From NCBI GenBank assembly GCA_017408685.1, contig JAFQUE010000055.1, forward strand, positions 1 through 64,000: a DNA stretch of 64,000 nt, written 5' to 3'. Below are positions 8,486 through 16,665 of this stretch, piece after piece. Both the position numbers and the translations under genes were made by a program. The notes beneath the pieces were generated by a model that had not been told where the DNA came from, made no database searches, and saw nothing but the letters and a program-made list of their open reading frames with translations. The stretch's first letter is position 1. Each line of letters begins with the position of its first letter. The stretch comes from Bacteroidaceae bacterium. GTDB taxonomy: Bacteria > Bacteroidota > Bacteroidia > Bacteroidales > Bacteroidaceae.

Positions 8486-9985
8486 ATGACTGCTATCCGC
8501 ACAAAAACAACCTTGACAAAATTGCTGTTTGCACTCCTGCTGTCCTGTAGCGCAATGAAATGCCTTGCCTACGACTTCAAGACCGGCAATATCTGCTACA
8601 ACATTCTTTCCCGGAGCGAGAATAGCGTTGAGGTGACACATGGCGGGTTAAACGACACATACTCTGGAGAGATAACAATCCCTGCAAGCATAGAATATGA
8701 AGGCACCACATACACGGTAACAGAGATAAGACCCGAAACCTTTTGGGGGTGCACAGGACTCACAAGCATTACAATTCCGGCAACAGTATCATCCATTGAA
8801 GACTACACGTTCTATGGTTGCAGCGGACTCAAGGAGATAAAACTGCCCGAGACCCTTACCGGCATAGGCAATTACACATTCTATGGTTGCTGCAGTCTCA
8901 ACAGTATAAGAATACCGGAGAGCGTAACCGTTTTGGGCAAAAGTGCATTTGAGAAGTCCGGTCTCCAACAAGCCATTATTGGCAAAGGCATTACCGCAAT
9001 AAGCGAATGTACATTCAGACTATGCAGTTCACTCACGGACATAACCATCCCCGACAACGTCACATCCATAGGCCATGCCGCATTTGAGTTCTGCACTAAA
9101 CTCACAGGCATTGAACTCGGGAAGAACCTTTACAGCATTGGAGAGTGTGCATTCATGGGTTGCAGCATGCTGGACGAGATACGTTTTCCCGATAAACTTG
9201 CAAGGATAGGCGCATTGGCATTTGAAGGCTGCAGTAATCTTTCAAGCATAAATATACCGTGCAACGTAAGCGATATTGGAGAATCGGCATTCGACGGTTG
9301 CTCGGGTTTCACGTCAATCATCGTTGACAAAAGCAATAAATCATACAGCAGCAAAGGCTGCGCCATTATTGAATGCGATGAAAACAGACTTGTCCACGGC
9401 TGCAGGAATACTGTAATACCCGAAGGAGTGACCTCGATAGGCAAATGGGCATTCTACAACTGTAGCGAACCGGCCAACATCATAATGCCCGAAAGTATCA
9501 GGAGCATTGATGAATGGGCATTCTTCAAATGCACAGGACTCACCGGTATAGTGATTCCATGCAACACCACAAGAATAGGCAAATATGCCTTCTACCAATG
9601 CAACAGGCTTGCCGGTATCACCCTGCCCGAAAACATGGAATCCATTGGAGACGGAGCATTCAGCGACTGCAAGAACATTGTCAGAATATATGCACACGGC
9701 AAACAGCCTGCGTCCATAGGCAGCAACACATTCGACAGCATTTACGACACTGCCACCCTTTATGTCCCCTCAGGCGCAAAAGAGTTCTACCGGTCGGCCC
9801 CCTATTGGAGCAACTTCACAAATATCATAGAACAAGACTTTGAGCAGAACAACGGCATAGAGTCTGTAACCGGGGAGAGCAATACCCTTTCACCCGTCTA
9901 CGACCTTCTGGGACGCAAGACTGAGCAGACATTCAAGGGCGGCATATACATACGTAACGGCAAAGTTGTCCTGTACAGAGAATAA
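8486..9985 (+). CDS. BspA-like leucine-rich-repeat secreted protein
   Basis: A 499-residue protein with an N-terminal signal peptide (hydrophobic stretch about 12-28). About 13 repeats of roughly 23 residues follow, of the BspA/LRR_5 type, such as TSITIPATVSSIEDYTFYGC. These repeats form curved solenoids used in surface adhesion. One repeat around residues 280-310 is irregular and longer. The tail resembles a type IX secretion sorting domain: VYDLLGRKTEQTFKGGIYIR followed by NGKVVLYRE at the end. That, plus porQ elsewhere in the window, suggests but does not prove T9SS export to the surface. It is flanked by a 15-base inverted repeat and stands alone under its own promoter. The ligand is unknown. 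Confidence 0.85.
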   Translation: MTAIRTKTTLTKLLFALLLSCSAMKCLAYDFKTGNICYNILSRSENSVEVTHGGLNDTYSGEITIPASIEYEGTTYTVTEIRPETFWGCTGLTSITIPATVSSIEDYTFYGCSGLKEIKLPETLTGIGNYTFYGCCSLNSIRIPESVTVLGKSAFEKSGLQQAIIGKGITAISECTFRLCSSLTDITIPDNVTSIGHAAFEFCTKLTGIELGKNLYSIGECAFMGCSMLDEIRFPDKLARIGALAFEGCSNLSSINIPCNVSDIGESAFDGCSGFTSIIVDKSNKSYSSKGCAIIECDENRLVHGCRNTVIPEGVTSIGKWAFYNCSEPANIIMPESIRSIDEWAFFKCTGLTGIVIPCNTTRIGKYAFYQCNRLAGITLPENMESIGDGAFSDCKNIVRIYAHGKQPASIGSNTFDSIYDTATLYVPSGAKEFYRSAPYWSNFTNIIEQDFEQNNGIESVTGESNTLSPVYDLLGRKTEQTFKGGIYIRNGKVVLYRE

Positions 9986-9996
9986 AAGAACCCCTG

Positions 9997-10011
9997 AATA
10001 CTCATTTACGC
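9997..10011 (-). repeat. Right copy of a 15-base inverted repeat around the LRR gene
   Basis: AATACTCATTTACGC is the exact reverse complement of 8345-8359. It begins 11 bases after the stop codon of the LRR gene. Confidence 0.55.
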
Positions 10012-10036
10012 AGATTGCTTTTTAACCACCTGCAAT

Positions 10037-10651
10037 TTACCTCACGAAACTTGTCGAAACAGGTTCCTCCCGCTCGGGGCGCTCAACACCGGGTGCATTC
10101 AGCGCCTTCAACATCCATGCCATGTTACGCGCAAGCGTACGCATAGTCTGCAAGCCTTCGGCGTCCTGTTCCACTTCGCCCGGCACAAGTCCGTGAACAC
10201 TGTTCCAATACTGCGACGGCACCACAGGCATGTTGCTGATTGTGAAATATTTGTTCAGGCGGTCGAATGTTGCACTTGCACCACCCCTGCGGCACACAGC
10301 CACAGCCGCAGCAGGCTTATATTGCAGGTGCTGCTTGCTTGAGAAGAAAAGCCTGTCGAGCAACGCACAGAGCGAACCGTTTGGCCCAGCATAGTAGACC
10401 GGCGAACCCACTACAAGACCGTCGGCACTTTCAATCTTTTCGCGTATGGTAACGTAAGGAGTATCGTTGAACACGCAACGCCCAAGCCCCTTGCAACGGA
10501 AGCATGCAATGCAACCCTGCACCGCCACCGGGCCAATGTGTACAATCTCACTCTCAATGCCCAACGACTCGAGCGTTCTTGCAACCTCCGTCAAAGCACG
10601 GAAAGTATTACCCGCCTTGCGCGGACTGCCGTTTATAAGAAGAACTTTCAT
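10037..10651 (-). CDS. Flavodoxin-fold NAD(P)H-dependent FMN reductase
   Basis: A 204-residue flavodoxin-like oxidoreductase. The FMN-phosphate loop is LLINGSPRKAGNT at about 4-16; GSPVYYAGPNGSLCALLDRL at about 97-116 forms the next flavin loop. CIACFRCKGLGRC is a cysteine-containing segment seen in iron-sulfur flavoprotein-like and quinone/FMN reductases; with three cysteines it could hold a metal, but this is not certain. An in-frame TTG at 10663 would extend it by four residues; the ATG at 10651 is preferred. It follows the nitroreductase gene by 4 bases, so the two are co-expressed and may act as a redox pair. Confidence 0.85.
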   Translation of the reverse strand: MKVLLINGSPRKAGNTFRALTEVARTLESLGIESEIVHIGPVAVQGCIACFRCKGLGRCVFNDTPYVTIREKIESADGLVVGSPVYYAGPNGSLCALLDRLFFSSKQHLQYKPAAAVAVCRRGGASATFDRLNKYFTISNMPVVPSQYWNSVHGLVPGEVEQDAEGLQTMRTLARNMAWMLKALNAPGVERPEREEPVSTSFVR

Positions 10652-10655
10652 AGAA

Positions 10656-11342
10656 TCAATCAATAAACCTCACCTTGTTAATATCACGCGGCTTTGCAGC
10701 AGGTGTCTCATCGGGATAACCGAATGCAATGCACAGGCACAATTCATACCCATCGCTGAAACCAAGTCCGGAAAGGACCTTGTCCCTCTCGGGACTTGTG
10801 AGGATGAAACGTACCGGACTGCCAAGACACACCGAACCCACTCCAAGCGAATGTGCCGACAACATCATATTCTCGGCAAGCAGTCCGCAGTCTATTGTGG
10901 AGAAATCATACCCATTGTCACGCGCAATGAACACCCACACGGGAGCATTGTAGAAACACCCGGCAGCACGTTCGCCGCCGGCCGCCGCCATCACCGCCTT
11001 TATCTCATTCTGGAATTCAGGATTGTCCACAATGCGAACCTCCCACGACTGCTTGTTCTGCCCGTTGGGAGCATTTATTCCGCACATGGCAATATCCTGC
11101 ATGACATCACGTACTACAGGTTTGTTCTTGTACTTGCGTATGCTGCGGCGAGACATAATATTCTCAATAACGGCATTCTCGCCGCAATCCTTAACACACT
11201 CTCCGGCAGTGCACTCACCGGCTGCACATTCCGCAGTCTCATGACCGCATGCACCTTCACTGCAAGCCTGTTTTCCACCATTCCCGCACGACACAGCGGC
11301 CAACAAAGAGAGGCCACAAACAATACTCTTAAGATATCTCAT
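10656..11342 (-). CDS. Nitroreductase-family lipoprotein with Cys-rich linker
   Basis: A 228-residue protein whose residues about 57-228 match the FMN-dependent nitroreductase fold (IMSRRSIRKYKNKPV, NAPNGQNKQSWEV, and GVGSVCLGSPV). Unusually for this normally cytosolic family it has a signal peptide ending at Cys19 (AAVSC), predicting a membrane-anchored lipoprotein. Between the anchor and the enzyme lies a cysteine-rich linker with Cys27, 32, 39, 44, 49 and 53, spaced 4-7 residues apart. The linker could bind metal or form disulfides; this is inference. A -7-like TATATTCG lies at 11376-11369. The neighbouring FMN reductase gene starts 4 bases downstream. Confidence 0.82.
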   Translation of the reverse strand: MRYLKSIVCGLSLLAAVSCGNGGKQACSEGACGHETAECAAGECTAGECVKDCGENAVIENIMSRRSIRKYKNKPVVRDVMQDIAMCGINAPNGQNKQSWEVRIVDNPEFQNEIKAVMAAAGGERAAGCFYNAPVWVFIARDNGYDFSTIDCGLLAENMMLSAHSLGVGSVCLGSPVRFILTSPERDKVLSGLGFSDGYELCLCIAFGYPDETPAAKPRDINKVRFID

Positions 11343-11425
11343 AATTTCTCATTATTACAGTTACACTGCGAATATAACAACCATTCCTGCAAAGCGCCCA
11401 AAAATTGGATTATTTTTTTATAAGG

Positions 11426-11443
11426 AACTTAAACAGTTTCTAA
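11426..11443 (+). repeat. Copy of a TTTAAAC-type intergenic motif
   Basis: AACTTAAACAGTTTCTAA resembles the better conserved motif copies at 47652-47678, 55559-55578 and 55752-55777. It lies between two minus-strand genes, and the match is partial. Confidence 0.3.
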
Positions 11444-11468
11444 TTTACAACTCCTCAATAGGTAAGAG

Positions 11469-12821
11469 TCAATTATAATTAATCATGCCTATTTTAGGTA
11501 TTTCAAGAGCAATATCTACTCGCAGAATATGGAACAACAGTTCATCCAACATCCACTCATCCTTACTGAACAGGTCAAAATAAGGATGCAATTCCCCGGA
11601 ATCAAGCTGCGCCTGTTTTTCTTTACCGGAAACAGCATTCCGTTTCTTCTGTAGAACAGATTCAATACTTTCTGACCATTTGCCATCACCAAATTTCTGA
11701 CCATATAGGTAATTCTCCAAATCACGTTTCTTAATCTTCATATCCTTGCCAATAAAGCCATCCACGTCCAAATTCTTGCAAAATTCTTCAAGACTGCGTT
11801 GAATACTATTTTTGTCTATGCCATCAACAGACATCAGGCAGTCAAACAAAGAAGCAAACGAGGCACGCTCGTTGAAATTAACCTCTGTTTTCTTCAAATA
11901 GGCCAATGTCTCAGGATTACCGATATTATTAAAGTTGAGTTTGTTGAAATGCTCAAGAATAAACCTTCCGATGGCGTATTCATGCTTATGTACTACCTGT
12001 GACCTTTTGTGTTTCTTGAAGATGTCCCACAAACCGAACACTTGACTGATAAGGTACAAAGGTTTGAACAAAAGATTGTCGTAGTCATTCTTAAAGCACT
12101 TGTTTTCAATTTCCTTGCATGAAAAATGTTTCGAAGCCACATCAATCTCCATGTTGTAGTTCTTGAGTAGTTTCTTTATTTCATGCATCTTACCATAGAC
12201 CTCGTCATCCTTGATATCAATTGGAAGAATAACATCTTCGGGCAAGGTTGTCAGTTTATTCAGGTTTGCTTCAGAAGGATATTCCGTAGCCGACCTGACT
12301 CCGTTTATACCCTTGAACTTGTACAATATGGCACAAGTACACAGCAGATTCCTGTACAAATGCCTGTAAAGGTCATCCAGGACACCACACTGCACTTCAA
12401 GACTGGCATTTTTTGTCTGCTTCTCAACATTCTTCTGCGCAAAATAAGTTATTATAGAAACAAGCAGAGAAATTACTGACAGAGCAATTGCAACCGATCC
12501 ATACAGATTCCATCCATCTTTAATAATGTCCTCTTTTGTGTGGTTCTCTATTTCCGACAACACTTCATATTCTGCACTGACAATGGCAGAATCAACGCCT
12601 GAATATTGGGGGTTCTTCTGCTCATACTTTTTTCTGACCTCTTCTCTTAACCGATCGTTCTTCTCGGCATGGAACCTTATTACCTCCAACTCCTCTAAAA
12701 TCTTTTCCTGCAACGTTACATTGTTTTCTGGTGCAGATGTCCGAGTCGTGACCTCGGCCGAAAATGCATTGCATACAATTAACGCACAAACACATAGCGT
12801 AAGTAAAAGTCTTGTCTTCAT
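11469..12821 (-). CDS. Hypothetical membrane protein with coiled coil and large C-terminal domain
   Basis: A 450-residue protein that I do not recognise. It has a signal peptide (about 1-22), then a charged, probably coiled-coil region (about 35-100). A transmembrane helix follows at about 106-127 (LYGSVAIALSVISLLVSIIT), then a soluble, mostly helical domain of about 320 residues. With a cleaved signal this would place the coiled coil in the periplasm and the large domain in the cytosol, a sensor-like layout; no kinase, nuclease or NTPase motif is visible. Base composition is more AT-rich than neighbours, which suggests acquired or fast-evolving DNA. It is monocistronic: a -7-like TATATTTG at 12854-12847 precedes it, and an unrelated gene follows. 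Confidence 0.65.
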   Translation of the reverse strand: MKTRLLLTLCVCALIVCNAFSAEVTTRTSAPENNVTLQEKILEELEVIRFHAEKNDRLREEVRKKYEQKNPQYSGVDSAIVSAEYEVLSEIENHTKEDIIKDGWNLYGSVAIALSVISLLVSIITYFAQKNVEKQTKNASLEVQCGVLDDLYRHLYRNLLCTCAILYKFKGINGVRSATEYPSEANLNKLTTLPEDVILPIDIKDDEVYGKMHEIKKLLKNYNMEIDVASKHFSCKEIENKCFKNDYDNLLFKPLYLISQVFGLWDIFKKHKRSQVVHKHEYAIGRFILEHFNKLNFNNIGNPETLAYLKKTEVNFNERASFASLFDCLMSVDGIDKNSIQRSLEEFCKNLDVDGFIGKDMKIKKRDLENYLYGQKFGDGKWSESIESVLQKKRNAVSGKEKQAQLDSGELHPYFDLFSKDEWMLDELLFHILRVDIALEIPKIGMINYN

Positions 12822-12966
12822 AATATTGTAATTAGTGTTATGCTTGCAAATATAACATTATTAATAAAGAAACATCGAGTTTGATTGAAAAAATTCCGAA
12901 AAATGCAGGGTATCCAGGGTATCCGGGAAGCAGACTCTAAAAAGGAATTATTCCATATATGAAACA

Positions 12967-14298
12967 TCACTCTTCTCCGGCGAACCTGTCGGGGAGTTGT
13001 TTGTTTGTTGTGAGCAACCCCATATCCTTGAGTTCGCCCAGGCGTTTGCTTATATTCCCCTTACCGGTCTTGAGTTGTTTGAAGGCTTCGTCGTACGCCT
13101 CCTGGGCCTTGCCCAAGGCGGCTTCAATCTTACCGAAGTTGTCGGTAAAGTTCACAAACTTGTCATAGATTGCATTTGCGGTGTCGACAATGCGCTGCAC
13201 GTCGCGTTGCTGGCGCTCGCGTGTCCACAGGGAGTTCACTACAAAGAGCGTGGAGATGAGGTTCGACGGGGATATGAGTACAATGCCTTTCTTATAGGCA
13301 TAGTTCCACAGAGCGTTGTCGGTATCCATTGCCACAAAGTACGAAGGTTCGTTGGGAATAAAGAGCATTACATAATCGAGTGAGTTCTTGTTATACTTGT
13401 TGTAATGCTTTGCCGCGAGTTCATCGATGTGGCGGCGTACACTGGCAACATGCTCCTTAAGGCGCATTGTACGCACTGTCTCATCCTCGGCGGCAAGGTA
13501 TTCCATGTATGCTTTTAGCGACACCTTTGAATCTATTATTATATCGCGCCGTCCGGGGAAATGTACAATCACATCGGGTTTCATGGCGCGCCTGGTCTCT
13601 TCATTGAGAACCGCACCGCCCTTTTCGTCGCGCAATGTAGTCTGCAGTTCCCACTGCTCGCCCTCGATGAGACCGGAGTTCTCGAGTATCTGTTCAAGGA
13701 TTGTTTCGCCCCAATCGCCTTGGAATTTGTTGTTGTTTGTGCCCGAAATTGCACGGGTCAGGTTCAGCGCTTCATCGCTTATGCGGCGGTTGGCCTCGAC
13801 AAGACTCTTGATGTTCTCCTGAAGCGAGAAACGCTGTTTGCTCTCCTCGCCATAGTAACTTTCCACCTTCTCGCGGAACTGCCTGAGGTCCTTGTCAAAG
13901 GGCAACAGCATGGCCTCGAGTCTCTCTTGCGATTGACGGTTGAACTGTTCGGTATTCTTCTGCAGCGCCTCGCTTGCCATATTCCTGAATTCATGGCGCA
14001 TTTGGTCCAGTGCAACCTGGAACTGCTCTTTCTGCGCTGCAAGACGCTCTTTAAGGGCACTGTTCTCGCTCTCAATCCTTGCGACATGGGCAAACTGCTC
14101 ATCGCGCATTGCCTTGAGGTTTTCAAGCACATTCTCCTGCTCGCGCACCGAAGAGGCCAACTGTGCATTCTGCGCTCCAAGCAATGTATTCTCTTTTTCC
14201 TGCGCCGACAATTTGCCATAAAGGCGCATGCAATATACCAACGCCGCGACAAGCAGCAACAACAGGAGCAATGATATTATAATCAGAAGTGTATTCAT
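12967..14298 (-). CDS. rmuC: DNA recombination protein RmuC
   Basis: A 443-residue RmuC-family protein: an N-terminal transmembrane helix (about 3-25), a long coiled coil (about 30-190), and the conserved C-terminal nuclease-like domain. Family features include NKFQGDWGETILEQILENSG, DVIVHFPGRRDIIIDSKVSL and YVMLFIPNEPSYFVAM. RmuC is a predicted membrane-tethered restriction-endonuclease-fold protein that limits inversions at short inverted repeats in E. coli. The open frame could be extended to 14337, but only the ATG at 14298 places the membrane helix at the N-terminus as in homologues. Confidence 0.93.
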   Translation of the reverse strand: MNTLLIIISLLLLLLLVAALVYCMRLYGKLSAQEKENTLLGAQNAQLASSVREQENVLENLKAMRDEQFAHVARIESENSALKERLAAQKEQFQVALDQMRHEFRNMASEALQKNTEQFNRQSQERLEAMLLPFDKDLRQFREKVESYYGEESKQRFSLQENIKSLVEANRRISDEALNLTRAISGTNNNKFQGDWGETILEQILENSGLIEGEQWELQTTLRDEKGGAVLNEETRRAMKPDVIVHFPGRRDIIIDSKVSLKAYMEYLAAEDETVRTMRLKEHVASVRRHIDELAAKHYNKYNKNSLDYVMLFIPNEPSYFVAMDTDNALWNYAYKKGIVLISPSNLISTLFVVNSLWTRERQQRDVQRIVDTANAIYDKFVNFTDNFGKIEAALGKAQEAYDEAFKQLKTGKGNISKRLGELKDMGLLTTNKQLPDRFAGEE

Positions 14299-14466
14299 AG
14301 AAAAGGTTTTTATACCACAAAGATACAGTGCCAACAACGGCTAACAAAATTTTCAGCCGTATATTTTTGCGCAAATTCCACAAACAGCAAAACAGACCAA
14401 GACACAGGAATTTCAAACCCATTTTATAATTTGCTTTGGTATAATTTTGCACAGAGGAACAGCACA

Positions 14467-14841
14467 ATGAATACGATATCGATAAAAACAGGAGAGGAAA
14501 TACACCACACATGCCTGATGTACGGGCTCAACCGCGCCTATGCAAGATATCCGTTCCTTGCACGCAACCCATTGGCAACCCCACCCCCCTTCAGGCGCAG
14601 TCCGGAGCGCCCGGCGCTGTTCATCGGCTGCGGAATGAGCCCAGTGTGCGTGCAGTATTACAAGACGGATATGAGGGTACTGTACAAGAAAAACAAGGTG
14701 ACGGCCGACGAGGCTGCCGCATTCGCAAAGGCAATAATGGAGGAGTATCTTGCCTTGCGCCACCCGTTCATGAAAAGAAAGTGGGAAGGCGGAATACTAA
14801 TGGAAGAAACCACAGGGCACACAATAGCAGAAGTCGGATAA
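14467..14841 (+). CDS. Hypothetical protein
   Basis: A 124-residue protein of unknown function, with no signal peptide or membrane helix. A proline/arginine-rich segment (about 36-49) is followed by ALFIGCGMSPVCVQYY and a helical, lysine-rich tail. The ATG at 14467 lies just after a -7-like TAATTTTG (14442-14449); an in-frame start 36 bases upstream would fall on top of that element. It is convergent with the AraC gene, 13 bases away. The promoter and a clean non-overlapping frame support a real gene, but there is no family evidence. Confidence 0.5.
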   Translation: MNTISIKTGEEIHHTCLMYGLNRAYARYPFLARNPLATPPPFRRSPERPALFIGCGMSPVCVQYYKTDMRVLYKKNKVTADEAAAFAKAIMEEYLALRHPFMKRKWEGGILMEETTGHTIAEVG

Positions 14842-14854
14842 AAGCGAAACTCCC

Positions 14855-15667
14855 TTATGCTTTCTCCTGCGAACGGCGATAGACCTTGGGCGACATGCCC
14901 TCTACCCTCTTGAAGTACTTGCCGAAGACCGACTGCGAGGGGAAATCGAGTTCGTCGCTTATCTCCTGCACGGTCATTGAGGTGGATGAAAGACAACCTT
15001 TTGCATAGAGCACCACATACTTTTCAATCCATTCCAAAGCCGTGAGGCCTGTTTCCTGTTTAAGAAGAGCCGAAAGGTATTTATTGGTTACACAGAGCCT
15101 GTCGGCATAGAACCCTATGTTGCGGTGACACTTGAAGTTCTCGGCCACAAGCGATATGAATTTTTCACATATCTCCTGCTGCCCGGTCATCACTGTCGAC
15201 TGGCTCTGCGCGTTGTGTACATAGTATCCGAACCCGTAATAGTATGCCGAGAAAAGGTGTCTTATAACCTCTTCGCGATAGGGGTGCCCATTCTGTTTCA
15301 TAATGCTCGCCACATGGGCATAGCACGCCACAAGGGCTTCAAGTCCCTCATGGTTCAGCGTGTAGAAGTGATTGTTCTTGATGAAGAGTTTCTCCTGGAA
15401 ACTCACAGGCAGGTTAAGCGAGTCGGTAAACTCTTTGGTCACAGCCATGCCGTATCCCTTGAAATGCTCATCGACCTCAATGGACTCGATTATCTGGCCG
15501 GGCAAGAACAGTGCCACAGCGGGAGCCTTGAGCGAATAGGAATAGAAATCGACAATGCAGGAGATTTCGCCTTCGGCAACAATCACCTGGGTAACCTTAT
15601 CCATTCTCAGCGGAAAACGGGCTTCGGAAATGACATTATCCAAATCAAGAAGTTCCACATCCTTCAT
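14855..15667 (-). CDS. AraC-family transcriptional regulator
   Basis: A 270-residue regulator: an N-terminal sensing domain (about 1-165) and a C-terminal double helix-turn-helix. The second recognition region is MTVQEISDELDFPSQSVFGK followed by YFKRVEGMSPKVYR, which fits the AraC signature. N-terminal phrases such as FFLPGQIIESIEVDEHFKG-like strands suggest a cupin-type domain. The effector and targets are not evident; no metabolic gene is adjacent in the same direction. It has its own promoter. Confidence 0.9.
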   Translation of the reverse strand: MKDVELLDLDNVISEARFPLRMDKVTQVIVAEGEISCIVDFYSYSLKAPAVALFLPGQIIESIEVDEHFKGYGMAVTKEFTDSLNLPVSFQEKLFIKNNHFYTLNHEGLEALVACYAHVASIMKQNGHPYREEVIRHLFSAYYYGFGYYVHNAQSQSTVMTGQQEICEKFISLVAENFKCHRNIGFYADRLCVTNKYLSALLKQETGLTALEWIEKYVVLYAKGCLSSTSMTVQEISDELDFPSQSVFGKYFKRVEGMSPKVYRRSQEKA

Positions 15668-15683
15668 TGCACAACCTTTTCGG

Positions 15684-15714
15684 CAAAGTTACAAAATAGG
15701 CAATAAAGAACAAT
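15684..15714 (-). promoter_or_regulatory. Promoter of the AraC-family gene
   Basis: On the minus strand ATTG (15714-15711), a 19-base spacer and TAACTTTG (15691-15684) fit the Bacteroidetes pattern. The ATG is at 15667. Confidence 0.55.
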
Positions 15715-15775
15715 ATTTCATGGAAAAGTTTGGCAAATCATACAAAATCATCGGCAAAACTGCCCAAAACGCATT

Positions 15776-15970
15776 TCACTTCCACAGCCCGAATTGCGAA
15801 AATAAATTCCGCAACCTGCCGGTAACAATATTCATCAACGAAAATTCAGCCTTTACTGTCTGAAGATGTCGTGACATCCTTTTCTGCAAAGAGAGGATTT
15901 TCGCAACATTCCTATACCTCTGTGCCCTCAATTCGCGCAATGAAGCCACAAAACCGTTATTCTCATTCAT
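15776..15970 (-). CDS. Small hypothetical protein, third gene of the YtxH/holin-like set
   Basis: A 64-residue, strongly basic and probably helical protein (LRELRAQRYRNVAKILSLQK) with no membrane helix. Its ATG at 15970 overlaps the end of the holin-like gene, a layout typical of translational coupling. Related Bacteroidetes YtxH/holin-like clusters often carry a short helical third gene, which supports it, though I cannot confirm homology. Confidence 0.45.
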   Translation of the reverse strand: MNENNGFVASLRELRAQRYRNVAKILSLQKRMSRHLQTVKAEFSLMNIVTGRLRNLFSQFGLWK

Positions 15971-16313
15971 CAATACCCTCCTTCCTCACCGCCAGCAGAC
16001 GGCACATATGTTTTACCAATGTATCTACAAAGAATCTTGTACGGAAGAGATATACCACAAATGCAGTGGCAACAATTGCCACACCGGCCAGTATCATTGC
16101 CAAAACAAAACCCACGACCCTTGTCAGTGCTACCACAGCAGCTGCAAGAATGAACAGGAATGCCGTAAAGAGCATGAAAAAGATTACCATTGAAGCAAGC
16201 ATGTCGCCCATTATCACCGACACCTCCTCAACGGCCCTCATCTTTATGTCATCAATGCGCCGTCCAAGGTATTCCTGTACATCCTTTGAAAGATTATCAA
16301 GTTCTTCCTTCAT
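15963..16313 (-). CDS. Holin-X-like (phage holin family) membrane protein
   Basis: A 116-residue protein: a charged N-terminal helix (KEELDNLSKDVQEYLGRRID) followed by two transmembrane helices at about 36-60 and 67-90. This matches the small family annotated as phage holin/Holin-X (PF07332-like) in Bacteroidetes, found in envelope-stress gene sets rather than prophages. The frame is open to 16355, but that start lies inside the upstream gene. The ATG at 16313, 14 bases after the YtxH stop, is preferred. Confidence 0.75.
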   Translation of the reverse strand: MKEELDNLSKDVQEYLGRRIDDIKMRAVEEVSVIMGDMLASMVIFFMLFTAFLFILAAAVVALTRVVGFVLAMILAGVAIVATAFVVYLFRTRFFVDTLVKHMCRLLAVRKEGIDE

Positions 16314-16327
16314 ATCAGCAGGAATTG

Positions 16328-16537
16328 CTATTCGACGACATCGCTCCTTCTGCACTGTCCCTCATGGCACACCGTGGTGCCTGCAGCCATCTGTTTCTTG
16401 ACTTCGGCAATCTTGTCCAATACATCCCTGCGCAACTCCTCGCCCTTCTTGGGTGCGAACATGAGCGCAACCGCTCCACCTACCATGCCACCGACGACAA
16501 TACCGCCGGCAAAGGCAATAAGACTACACATCTTCAT
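16328..16537 (-). CDS. YtxH domain protein
   Basis: A 69-residue protein with an N-terminal glycine-rich membrane segment (LIAFAGGIVVGGMVGGAVAL) and the YtxH hallmark MFAPKKGEELRRD, followed by a short helical tail. YtxH proteins are small, often stress-induced membrane proteins of unknown mechanism. The ATG at 16537 is chosen because the membrane segment then begins right after it. First gene of a three-gene unit with the holin-like protein and a small ORF. Confidence 0.8.
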   Translation of the reverse strand: MKMCSLIAFAGGIVVGGMVGGAVALMFAPKKGEELRRDVLDKIAEVKKQMAAGTTVCHEGQCRRSDVVE

Positions 16538-16603
16538 AAATACAAATATTAAGGTTAAACAATACCGAAACACCGCGGACGCACATAAAAAACAGACCAC
16601 ATT

Positions 16604-16635
16604 CTTGCTGTTTACTGCCAAAAGCACTACCTTTG
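16604..16635 (+). promoter_or_regulatory. Promoter of the DUF3298-rsmG unit
   Basis: CTTG at 16604-16607, a 20-base spacer and TACCTTTG at 16628-16635 match the Bacteroidetes promoter pattern, 30 bases before the ATG at 16666. Confidence 0.55.
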
Positions 16636-16665
16636 GTTGTTCGGTAATATAATAACATACGAAAG

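Noticed and set aside
8269..8550. Plus-strand 93-codon frame before the LRR gene
   Set aside because: It overlaps the LRR promoter and start, has no signal or domain, and lies in the structured gap.
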